Source: Apostichopus japonicus
Taxonomy: Eukaryota > Echinodermata > Holothuroidea > Aspidochirotida > Stichopodidae
Assembly (NCBI RefSeq): GCF_037975245.1
Contig: NC_092571.1
Coordinates: forward strand, 27,234,564 to 27,298,563
DNA length: 64,000 nucleotides
Reading direction: 5' to 3'
The translations under genes and the position numbers were made by a program. The notes beneath the pieces are model-generated. The model saw only the letters and a list, made by a program, of their open reading frames with translations, searched no databases and was not told where the DNA came from. This document shows positions 17,664 through 28,913 of this stretch, one piece after another. Positions within the stretch are counted from its first letter, which is position 1. The number at the start of each line of letters is the position of its first letter.

Positions 17664-19095
17664 AGTATTAAACCACCAGCTGCTATACGTGTAACTGCCT
17701 GCATTGATAACCCTGTTCTACTGTGTTGGTTTGTAACTTTTCTGTTGTAAGTTCTATAATGGACTTTGTTTGCTGTAATGATTAAGTTCGCTTTTCATGA
17801 ATATTATGTGTTAGTTTATCACTTTCATTCAACATGGCTTGACTAGTTTGATGGTTAAGATTGAATTGTTTACCTGAATAGTATTATTAATATAGCAGTT
17901 GATTATGATTGAATAGCTTGATTGTGATATTATGTATCATTGTTTATGACTGATTGGTTTGGTTACCATTGCCATGTTGGTACTGATTTATTATGTAAGC
18001 TACATGACTGACTAGTTTGACATCACAAATAGTATGATAGTTAATTACAATTAATTAGCTTGATCGACAGTCAGCATAAAGATATTTCATGGGTTATACA
18101 TTGTAAGTTTGATCAACATAACATGTAATTACCATATAATGATTTATTAGTTCAACTACATGAATGATTCAAGTCTCTGACCATCAGGAATATGGTGGGT
18201 TTTGTTGGTCAACATTGTTGTTTAATTGATTGGTTTCTTAATTAGTATCGTGTGAAATCATATTGTTGTTGGGTTTTTTTAAGGCCTTAGATAGAGTGGT
18301 ATTGATAAACCTGTTATTTTGATGAATTCTTTATTTAGGCATAGATACTTAATATGAGGTATGAAGTATATCATAAGTTGACATCAGCAGAGGCTATAAA
18401 AACTTAGGTACTCTGCCTGCACATGCAGGGATTGCAAAGTCAAGAAGCATTTGGATATATATAGCTCAATTTCAAAAGCCCTCCATGTATTGTGTTCCAG
18501 GCCCTGAGATTTTCCTGACCTAGCATTGCAATGAAAACTTAATTGTTAGATATGTTTGTTAAAACTGTCACTTAACATCTACCACCTCCTGAAAAACAAA
18601 CAGTTATAATAATAGCAACAACAACGATATTAGGGTTTATATTACATTTTTCAATTAAATAGAGTAGTGAAAGGGATGACCTCACTATGAAAAGGAATTT
18701 CATTAACATCATCAAACTCTTGCCATGTTAGTCAAAGATTTCAGGCCTGGTTTACTTGCAAACTCTACAAAATTTACAGGCTACATTTTACAGTGAATGA
18801 TAACAATTTTTAATTTTTTGGTATCACATTTTTGCTTGTTCAATTTAAACCCAAATGATAAATTCTTCTGGGGAATGTTTATGTAATCATATTATATATG
18901 TGCAGATGCACTTAAAACTTATATCACAAGATAGAAAACAAAAGAATAATTAACTGCAAGAGAAATTGTATAAATTGCAAAATGTTGCTTAAGAGAAAGT
19001 GAAAAATAAAGCAGTTTGCGAATCAGAAACTTACTTGGTCCATTCTGTGATTTGATTTGCATGTTTGTAATTGCTGTATAATCTAAAAATCAACT
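17664..19095. other. 3' UTR and downstream region of SAM gene
   Basis: AT-rich DNA without exons. The first part is probably the 3' UTR, since the candidate polyadenylation signal is at 19005. No splice sites with coding context were seen. Confidence 0.4.
19005..19010 (+). promoter_or_regulatory. Candidate polyadenylation signal (AATAAA)
   Basis: AATAAA 1.34 kb downstream of the stop of the SAM-domain gene. Its use by that gene is inferred from position only. Confidence 0.35.
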
Positions 19096-19433
19096 GTAGC
19101 AAAAAGTGACCAACATTGGAGAATATAATAGTGCTAGAAATTGGGGAAACATAGCACGTAAGAATTATTAGCACTTTTTGCTGAACTGTGTTTAGCACAG
19201 GTTTTTCCTAAACTTTTTGGTAAAACTTTTCATAAATATTGGGTAAATGTGACATTGCCCATAGTTTAGCAGCTCAAGTTTTGCCCAATTTTTAAGAAAA
19301 ATGTTACCCAAAAGTTTAGGAAAAACCTGTGCTAAACACAGTTAAGCAAAAAATGCTAAAAAAGTTTCACGTGCTATGTTTCCCCAATTTCTAGTAATTA
19401 TATTCTTCAATGTTGGGCAATTTTTGCTACATC
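19096..19433. mobile_element. Palindromic MITE (long hairpin)
   Basis: Two arms of about 135 nt are near-perfect reverse complements. The left arm begins GTAGCAAAAAGTG and contains AGAAATTGGGGAAACATAGC; the right arm contains the same block inverted and ends TTTTTGCTAC. Only about 70 nt separate the arms. No ORF of transposase type. A fragment of a related element lies near 11466-11535. Fold-back MITE is the best reading. The target duplication is not clear. Confidence 0.75.
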
Positions 19434-20069
19434 GTTCTTAGCGTGTATACAGTTAAAACTAACTTGTTTAGATCATTTTTTACAGACAAAATGATCATGA
19501 ACAAATCCCTTTCTATACGCCATGAAAATATTGATGTATCCTTGGTCCAAAGAAAACAAGAAATAAATCGTATGCTTAGCAGTCTCAAGCACTGAATCCC
19601 AGAAGAAACAGCAGGAAGTTGTTAGTAAGATCCCTAATCTCTCCGTGACACATAAAATTATATGCTGCATTCATACATCACCACTGGCGATACATCTTAC
19701 TCACTAACTTGGCGTATAAAGTTTATGGCAGTGCGACACTATGTACAGGATAGAGTTTATATTTAGAAGGCGTTTCCGGAAAATTGCGGCAGTTACAATT
19801 TATGGAACTTACAACAGCACTTAAAGCAATCTTTTGCAAATCGAGCTATCGTCCATAAACCTTTTGGAGGTTTTTGCACATACCTGCTAGAGCTCCCTGT
19901 CAGTGATGTGCATTTTGTTCTTCCAGTCAGTCTCGTTCAATTCGTGTCGATGGCACGAGGCATGATACATGATGATCGAATACATAATTTGAATTCAATG
20001 AAAGCCAATGCGACCCTTAAAACATGACAATAAGTTTCTCACTATCAATCAAGAACTATATGACTGGGC
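19434..20069. other. Intergenic, no gene recognised
   Basis: A plus-strand stretch at 19485-19595 follows a TTTTTACAG acceptor-like sequence and stays open for about 37 codons, but it has no recognisable similarity and no donor. Left unassigned. Confidence 0.3.
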
Positions 20070-20142
20070 CGCGAATGATCAAGAGATACTAGGGTGTCCG
20101 ATAACAAAGCGGGAGGCCCGGGTTCGAATCCCGGTGGCCGCT
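20070..20142 (+). pseudogene. Degenerate tRNA-like unit 1
   Basis: First unit of the tandem array. The 3' half keeps a perfect B box (GGTTCGAATCC) and ends TGGCCGCT followed by a T6 run. The 5' half has lost the A box and cannot pair with the 3' end. The anticodon arm is also disturbed. Best read as a tRNA pseudogene or the decayed edge of the array. Confidence 0.55.
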
Positions 20143-20441
20143 GAAAGTTTTTTCACTGTTCTGGATTTTCCTTCTCATTACGTTTTCATTTATATATATT
20201 CATTTGCCTTTGTCGTTTACCTCAATTCCTTTAACATAAAGTCTGTTCAAATTATCTCTTTCGAGATCCGGCTTTAGGAATCACAAATGATTTTCGAGTT
20301 GGTTAGCATCATGTTTGATCTCTTGAGTAAGGCAAACTATGTCACCAAAAAAAGAAATAATATTGTTCGATACAGGTGTCAAACGCCTACAGTGAAATTA
20401 CGACCTTCCTTACCGGTTTCGAACCTCTGGACATACAATCA

Positions 20442-20514
20442 GCGTCCATGGCCTAGTTGGTTAGGGTGTCCGCGTACAAAGCGGGAGGCCTGGGTTCGAA
20501 TCCCGGTGGAGGCT
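20442..20514 (+). tRNA. tRNA-like gene, anticodon reads ACA (Cys?)
   Basis: A 73-nt cloverleaf can be drawn: acceptor GCGTCCA/TGGAGGC with one G-G mismatch, D arm in TGGCCTAGTTGG (matches the A box), anticodon stem TCCGC/GCGGG around the loop GTACAAA, 4-nt variable loop, and T arm with GGTTCGAATCC (perfect B box). The simple fold gives anticodon ACA (Cys), which is rare, and G at position 32 is odd. A T5 terminator follows. It could be a functional Pol III gene, a tRNA pseudogene or a tRNA-derived repeat. Confidence 0.6.
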
Positions 20515-20813
20515 GAAAGATTTTTCACTGTTCTGGATTTTCCTTCTCATTACGTTTTCATTTATATATATTCATTTGCCTTTGTCGTTTACCTCAATTC
20601 CTTTAACATAAAGTCTGTTCAAATTATCTCTTTCGAGATCCGGCTTTAGGAATCACAAATGATTTTCGAGTTGGTTAGCATCATGTTTGATCTCTTGAGT
20701 AAGGCAAACTATGTCACCAAAAAAAGAAATAATATTGTTCGATACAGGTGTCAAACGCCTACAGTGAAATTACGACCTTCCTTACCGGTTTCGAACCTCT
20801 GGACATACAATCA

Positions 20814-20886
20814 GCGTCCATGGCCTAGTTGGTTAGGGTGTCCGCGTACAAAGCGGGAGGCCTGGGTTCGAATCCCGGTGGAGGCT
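20814..20886 (+). tRNA. tRNA-like gene, second near-identical copy
   Basis: Same sequence as the unit at 20442, 372 bp further on, with the same A box, B box, ACA anticodon loop and T5 run. The surrounding spacer is also almost identical, so the duplication is recent or homogenised. Confidence 0.6.
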
Positions 20887-21186
20887 GAAAGATTTTTCAC
20901 TGTTCTGGATTTTCCTTCTCATTACGTTTTCATTTATATATATTCATTTGCCTTTGTCGTTTACCTCCATTCTATTAACATAAAGTCTGTTTAAAGTATC
21001 TCTTTCGAGATCCGGCTTCAGGAATAACAAATGATTTTCGAGTTGGTTAGCATCATGTCTGATCTCTAGAGTAAGGCTAAATATGTCACCAACAACAGAA
21101 CTAGTATTGTTCGATACAGGTGTCAAACGCCTACAGTGAAATTACGTCCTTCCTTACCGGTTTCGAACCTCTGGACATATAAATCA

Positions 21187-21259
21187 GCGTCCATGGCCTA
21201 GTTGGTTAGGGTGTCCGCGTACAAAGCGGGAGGCCTGGGTTCGAATCCCGGTGGAGGCT
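21187..21259 (+). tRNA. tRNA-like gene, last copy of array
   Basis: tRNA-like body identical in A box, anticodon loop and B box to the previous two, followed by a T6 run. Its spacer carries several substitutions and an insertion relative to units 2 and 3, while the tRNA-like part is unchanged. Confidence 0.6.
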
Positions 21260-21300
21260 GAAAGTTTTTTCACTGTTCTGGATTTTCCTTCTCATTACGT

Positions 21301-21305
<5 letters not shown>

Positions 21306-21373
<68 letters not shown>
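21306..21373. repeat. (AT)n microsatellite
   Basis: Pure AT dinucleotide array immediately downstream of the last tRNA-like unit. It replaces the ATATATAT stretch present in the other spacers, so it expanded inside the unit. Confidence 0.95.
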
Positions 21374-21374
<1 letters not shown>

Positions 21375-22569
21375 TTAACTTGAAACCATCCGAGGTTCTA
21401 ATAACTTTTGTTTGTACGTTTTTTTTTAAATATAAAGGTACGATAAATTTACAATTTTAATATTATAATCAAGGAAATTTCAAAGTTTGACCCTGAGCAG
21501 AAATACGAATTTGATTTTCCTTGTATCTATATTTTTCCTTCATTATTTCCCAATACTTTTGCACAATAGTTGAAATATGGAACAAAAATTGCACAGTATA
21601 AATATAAAGCACGCCACTCTTTTTCCGATACCTTTAGAAAGTTTTTTTATTATTAAATTCTTAAGGTATTCTTTCAGTTCAGTTTATGATCTATACGTGC
21701 ACCACGAAACTTCGTCACATAAACTCCTTGTATATGTGAACTCCATTTATAGTAACTTCCACATCAGCATTAAAAGGGCGATGGGGAATAGCCTGCAACT
21801 TATTTAGCTGACACTGAGGGATAGCTTGTTAACCATACATTAAGGTTTAGGAGTTCATTGCGGTAAGCTGTTTACCTACTTGATTAAGTTGTCATTGGTA
21901 GCTATAATAATAACAGTGTTGATGGTGACAAAGACGACGACAACAAAGATGACGGCAATAATACGAAGGAAGCCCTTGGCGATAAAAAAAAGAAAACAAG
22001 TTCTCAAATGGAACACTATGAAATACATTCAACAACCAATTAATTTAGGGACAGAAAAAGACTGTTATCAGACTGCTTAATACCCACTGCAATAAGCCTG
22101 TGCAGGTAAATATGTAAATGTTAGAGGGCATGACGTTTGCCCGACTATCACTGCTTTCCATGCGACAGCTCGTTAGTCAAGTCTAGTCAGGTGACGTTCG
22201 GCTACAGTGTGATGGGTCGTGGAGATTGGGTTAAATTGCCAAATGATAGCATGATATATATCCAACAGTAGGATAAGATTTCATACAGGAGAATCAAAAT
22301 GGAAAAAAAAATATTTGTCTGTGAACAGTCTTTACCTAGAATTATAAAGCGAGTATTTTATTTAAAAAGTTTAAGAATTTTAGTCAATATGTTTCATAGT
22401 CAATTTGTTTTTGCAAATGTGGGGCAGTGGTTTAAGTTTCCGATGTATTTTAGAACATAGAAATACCAGTATGGAATTGTTGTGGAGATGTGTGTAATAT
22501 TAGATAGGAATCAACAGAAGAAGGAGAAGTTGATTTCTGATTACTTCTCAATCTTTCTTGTTTCCACAG
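21374..22569. other. Intergenic or upstream region of TPR-MYND gene
   Basis: No exon could be supported. The first exon or exons of the TPR-MYND gene must lie here or further upstream, because the exon at 22570 starts inside a codon. No candidate with a matching phase and recognisable sequence was found. Confidence 0.35.
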
Positions 22570-25500
22570 TGCACTATCCTAATGCAAGAGCCCTGAGTCT
22601 GTATCTAGAAGTAGTGACCAAACTATCCAGGCACAGAGGTTCACCGCGAGACCACCTTATAAACAGTGATGTAAGTATGATATCCTCCACAGAATCGATT
22701 AAATTGTGAAAACTGCCATCTATAGCAATGGCGTAAGTATGTCTTCCTCCACACACTTGATAAAAGTTTGAAGACTGCCCTCTATATTTTAATTTTGAAG
22801 ACTGCCCTCTTTGAGCAATAGTGTAAGTATGACTTCCTCCACACAGTTGAATAAATTGTGAAGACTGCCATCTATATTTGAGTTGAAGAACAGGAACAGT
22901 AAAAGTAAACAAACTTACAAGGTATTCTGACAAACCTTCCAATGCTTCAACCTATCTCAATGGTAACAAATTAATCTTGAGTTTTGCTCCAAGCCAGATT
23001 GGTGCCAAGGCAGACTGATACAAGAGATGAATCCTCCCGGGCAAATTTCTGCGAAAATTTTCTGCGTTTTGGTCTTCTGCACAGGAAATTTGGTTGTTCG
23101 AAAAATGTAACACAATCACAAACATTGGAGGGAAGGGGAAGGGGATGGTTAAAATAGTCTTTGGGGAAAAACAAGTGAGTTAGTTGTTCCCTTCTTGAAA
23201 CTTAGGCAAAAATATCAAATGGTGACAAGTGGTTCCATACAAGGTTTTTCCTGTTATTAACAGGGAACTGTATCACAGTGGATATGTAGATATTTAACGC
23301 CATGTAGAGTCATGTCGAATATAGCATAGTTAGAGAGGATGAAATTGTCTTTGTAACCTAATGTATTCCACAGATTTTTCAATACATTAGATTTAAGCAA
23401 TGTGATAGGGAAATGCTAGTGTTCAAGCCCTTTGTCTTGCATAAGATAATTGGTCTGGAGAAAGAATGATCATTGTAAGGGGAAATTACTTCCTTCATGG
23501 CTTTGGTAAATTTGCTGGTCAGCTGTGTTTGTGTGTTCACTAGATGTCATTGTCCTTAGAAGAGTAGAAGGTTGAAGAATGAAACTTATCCGATGTTTAT
23601 GTTCAAGGTTCTTACACAAACATTTGTATCCTGAGTAAGATGAAAGTACCATATAATGATTTCTTCAAATCTAAACATCAGTTCCTTTGTTACTTTCCTT
23701 CGCCTACACCTTCTTTATTGATCTTTATGTTGCACTGATTTAGTACTTTCCCCTTGTGCTATGTCATTTTGCCGTCCTTATATCAATATTTGAGGGAGCA
23801 AGAAGAAGGTTAAGGGCGGTGTGGGATGAGTGGGGTGTGGTTGTGGTGTTTGAGGAACTTAGGTAAAGAGGTAAAACTGTTATGAGGGTACCACACAACT
23901 CAGGATCATGTATGAGGACTGAGCCATGACCAACGCTACCCCCACTCCTTGAAATTGATGCTCAGAATGCATGAAAGCTAGCATTCCTTTTTGATCTGAT
24001 AACAAAATAAGTTAAATAACTTGATAGATAGATCTCCTTTGGCATTCAAAAAGCTGTTGATGTTTTTACATCGTCTGCAATAATACTGTGAGCCTCGACC
24101 AAAAGGAAAACAAAATGTGATTTGTTTTTGGGTCGCACCGCATAGTCTGCAGACTGTCATGCTAGAGAATTGAATAGATGGAGGGAGATATGACCTGAGT
24201 ACTAAGTCAAGTCTCCAGTAATATAAAGCAAACATTTTCATGTTTAAAGAAGTACACACATATGGTAATGTCCTGTTCTTTGTCTAGCTTCCTTTCTGTT
24301 AGCACTTTTCTTTCTAACATTGTGTGTTCTTGTTTGTTCAGCCATGAGAGCTTCTAAGAACACTTCATGTCACAACTATCAATGTGATACATTAAACTTG
24401 ATAAGTTATGGGAGTGTATTGTGAAAAGACTATAAACTGAAAGGAATTGATAATTGATCATCAAAGCAGAATAGCTGGTTGTCATTATACCTTCCCTGTA
24501 TTATTAACATACTAAACTGTGAATATGTTTGTTTAGTCAGCTTGTTATTAATGTTTAGCAAGCAAATGGCCAGGAAACTGAAAGTTGATCATCAAATTTT
24601 TCACTTCCTTATTAGGCTTGCCCTATGACTAAACTGTAATTTCATATCCTGCTTCATCTATTGGCAATGATTTATTAATATTCCCTATCTCATAGAATTG
24701 ACATTGTAGCTCAAGATGGGCACTGATTAGAAATGTTCACCCCATCTGTGGGTCACAATGTCAGTCAAGGATGTAGCTACTCCTGTGAAATGGGAATCTT
24801 GCACTAGTTTAAAGTTCTACAAAGCTATTGCTTGACTGATGTGTTGAAATATCCTATCAAATGTAGGACCTGTAGGCTACACAGCCTACACAAACTCCCA
24901 AAGTACAGTTTACATATTTCATGTTTTACTTGCCATAAGGCTCTGAGGGCAGCATTAATAGAGTTTGATAGAGTTGGATAGAGTTGGATGTTTGAGTTCT
25001 GTGTAAAGGAGGCATTCAGAGTGTTCGGTAGCATTTCGAGTAACAAACGATAAACAAAACTGAGAACATTTAGATTGAACAGATCATTGAGCTTCAGTAA
25101 ATTCACAGACTTCAATAACACGTTTGTGTGAATTTATTTAATTCATAAGATTAATGATGAACGGACATTCCCTTTGAGTAATTGAAGGTATCTCTTTCAA
25201 CGAGGATAATATTCCAGGCAGCTTTACTAAGAATGTTCCCAACTTTCTGAGTTGACTGGAAAGTCACTTTACTAAACAGAACTTGTCGAATCATTGCAAT
25301 GCATCAAACTTTGACTCCCAAGATGGAGATATTGCATTAAACTTGAAGAGATTCAATAAGAGAATAAAATCTGTTTAGGTTTTCAATCAGAAGCTCCATT
25401 GTTGCTGACAACCTGAAGCATTGAAGAGATTCATGTTACTGACCATAGTTTATTTGTCAGATGACAAGCCCTTTCATAAAACTACGTTTTGTGTCCAGTG

Positions 25501-28500
25501 CAATTTGGTGGTGTTTTACAATAAAGGAAAGACTGACAACCTTAAAGAACATCCTTTGATCATGTTATTTCACCTTCAAAAATGAAATTAGGTATATGAT
25601 TTGAAATTGAAGGAAACCATTGTATCAACATTTTGTCAGATTTAACTCTATTGGATTAAATGGAAAGAATTTTGTCGATCTGTTAATATTATTTATTAAT
25701 ACCTTCGTCATAGTGACTTATAGTTACAAGCCACCACAAGGGTGGAACCAAATATAGGAAAAAGAACAGCTAAAATATAGAATACACAGAAATATTGGTA
25801 GTGCTTATGTGCATACAAATTGTCTGAGGTGACGAATTACGAAGAAAATGGAATCGACTTCATCAATCACCAACTCAGTAACCTTAACTGGGTGAAACCA
25901 TCTAGCAGTGTGTCTTCGTTAAAGTATCACCTTGATTTTTAGAATTCTTAAGAAGTTTTCTCCCATTTCAGGTTTTTTGTCAAGCTGCCGTTCGTAGTCT
26001 GTATTCCGTAGAGGAGACGGTCAACGTCTTCGCGTTGGCTTTTCTTCAGATTTTAGCCGAGAGCGACGTCGGCCGATTCCTCAAACACTTTCCACCTCGT
26101 GAAATCGAACTCTTTAAAGAATTCTTCTTCGACAAGGTGAGGAAAGGATCGTCTGATTCAAGCTTGGGAAACTTCCCTGTTGCATCTTTTATTCTTCTTT
26201 ATTGTGTTATTAATATTCCAGAGTTGCCCATCAACAAAAAATTTAAACTGACCAAGCATGTTTTTTAAGAGAAATTAATATGCACATATATTATCAGGGG
26301 TAATGGTTGTTGTGGTTAATGGTAACTGCCATGTTAAACTGAATGAGATATTTAGTTTCTATTGATCTAGAGTTATACAGCAAGCTGCAGTATGGTTTTG
26401 AGATGATCTCGTGAGTCATTCCCAATTCCTGTCGTTTCTATACACACTTGGAAAAATTGTGTCCTTGAAATTTCCTGTTTGAAAGCTGAAAACTTCCTGA
26501 GTTGGCCTGCCATTCCACTGGTTTTCTTGTTCTCTTTCTATGATGCTACTTACAAAGGAATATTTCTTTTCACTTGTTGCAAACGTATAAAGCCATTCAT
26601 AGACCAGTGAAGTCTTTTGAACTTGTTTAGAGAAAGATATATTGAGGTAGATCTGACCTGTTTCTTTGTATATGTTTCCTTTATATGATACCCATTTGTA
26701 CCAAACTGCAAGCACTTTCCACATATCTTTGTGACCTAGCTGATAGTCACCTCAATTTGACCTTTGACATTGATATCTATCAAGTTTTTCATTTTGCTTA
26801 TCTCCCACAGACTGATTCTGGCTTGTGTATCTCTGACTTAGTTACAACCTGTAAAAGATTTGATAACAAGTAAGTAAGAGCTGTTCTATGTTCAGACGTC
26901 ATATAACAAAGACTTGATAGGAAGTAAGGACTCAGTATATTAAGACTTGATACAGCAAAGATATCTCAGACTTAGTTACAACCTGTAAAAGATTTGATAA
27001 AAAGTAAGTAAGAGCTGCTGCCTATGTTCAGACTTCACATTGCAAAGACTTGATAGGAAGTGAGGACTCAGTATGTTAAGACTTGATAGAGCAAAGATTT
27101 GATAAGAGATATTAAAGGGAATTGATATGTTATGACTTTGTATTGCAAAGACTTGATAGGAGGTAAGGGACTCAGTATTTTAAGACTTGATACAGCCAAG
27201 TTTGATAAGAGATATTAAAGGGACTTTATATGCTATGACTTCATATTGCAAAGACTTGATAGGAGGTAAGAGACTCAGTATTTTAAGACTTGATACTGTA
27301 CATCAAAGATTTGATAAGAAGTATTAAAGGGACTTGGTATGTTATGACGTCATTTGGCAAGGAGTTTACATATTGCATAGATTTAATTAAACGAAGAGAG
27401 TCAGCAACATTATACTTAGTATGTATTTAGTACTTGATAAAAACCAGTACTTGGCTAGTAATAATTCTTGTTGTAAATATTTAATAAAAGTACAGTATCA
27501 GCACTTTTAGATTTGATATTACAAACTTGATTCATTATTAAACATCCCACTTTTCTGTCTGATATATGTCTTGATTATTAATTTTCATCTGTTTGATTAC
27601 CTAGACCCAGGCCTCATATATATATTATACTCTTGTAATTACAGGCTTCAAGTCCTACTTTAATTTTTTTAAATTATTATAAATGCTTTCATTAATTTTT
27701 TGATGATTGTCATCTTTAATGAGGGTAGTCGTGCTCAGTGCAGGAGCACTGCTTTCCAGAGGAGCACTCAATATTTAATTAGGGAAGAAATAAAGATAAA
27801 TAACTACTTGCACAATTTGTGTATCCATGCATTTTCAACCGTGTTTACAGTGCAGTCTGAAAGCAAATTTTTATTCATTTGAAAAAGGACATAGAAATCT
27901 GTAAATTGGCTCTTACCTTTCTCCATGTACAAACACTGCTATACATATCTGCACTTGTATATAGCAATTTGCTCATTTTGTATAGCAATTTGCTCATTTT
28001 GTATAGCAATTTGGTCATTTTGTATAGCAATTTGCTCATTTTGTATAACAATTTTCTCAGTTTGTATAGCAATTTGCTAATTTTGTCTCATTTTGTACAG
28101 TAATTTGCTTATATTGTATAGTGTTTTGCTCATCTTGTAGAGCAATTTTCTCATTTTGTATAGCATTGTGATTATTTTGTATAGCATTTTGCTCATTTTA
28201 GCTCATTTTGCTCATTTTTATAGCACTTTGAAAAATGATTCCCTGTAAATGCAGGTGATTGTAATAATTAGTCTTAGTAAGTATATCGGATAGTAGATCT
28301 AGGGTGTGTCAAACATCATTACCATCTTTCTATTTGTTTTGCTGTTTCAATTTTCAGAAAGTATGATGCATGTTACAGAAATAGCCCTCCCCGGGTTCAT
28401 TACAATATCGAAGAATCCTCCGCCCTGAAAGAGGAGGGCAACAGTTTCTTTAAACAGAATTTATTTAAGGAAGCTGTGCAGAAATACACTTTAGCAATTG

Positions 28501-28863
28501 AAAAATGCCCTCCAACAGTGAAAACAGATGGCAAAAAAATAAGTTGGTAAGCAGTCATGAAGATTTCTTGTGTTAGAGTTTGTGAATCACTTAGTTCTAA
28601 GAAAACAGAATTAAGAGATCAATACATTGCCTTTTGTGAGCATTCTTTGCAGAAAAGAGTTTTGCTTTGCAACATAAATGAAACTGTTACTGATGAGAGG
28701 TGAAACTGATCATACTAGGTCAGAAGATGAAATGTGCTTTTCATTAGATATAATCTCTGCTTGTTTTCCCATTGCGCCTAGCACGGTTTCTTTTCTGAAT
28801 GTACTTTTGGTTTTTATTCTTTTACAGCTAGTATAGAAACTGAATTCTCTCTCTCTCTCTTTC

Positions 28864-28913
<50 letters not shown>

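Larger units (their letters stand above)
20093..21305 (+). repeat. 372-bp tandem array carrying tRNA-like genes
   Basis: Each unit has a tRNA-like sequence, a T5-T6 run about five bases after it, and about 290 bp of spacer. The units start at about 20070 (degraded), 20442, 20814 and 21187, so the period is 372, 372, 373 bp. Units 2 and 3 are almost identical; unit 4 is slightly diverged and its spacer runs into an (AT)n microsatellite. A tandem tRNA gene cluster or a tandemly amplified tRNA-derived element are the two readings. Confidence 0.9.

Noticed and set aside
23978-24259. Minus-strand ORF with two CxxC pairs resembling a zinc ribbon
   Set aside because: Short, inside an intron of the opposite gene, without splice sites or recognisable family; probably chance.
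27875-28103. Repeat-containing ORFs (LLYKMSK and NLLILYS repeats)
   Set aside because: Product of a 21-bp minisatellite, open on both strands because the unit is divisible by three.
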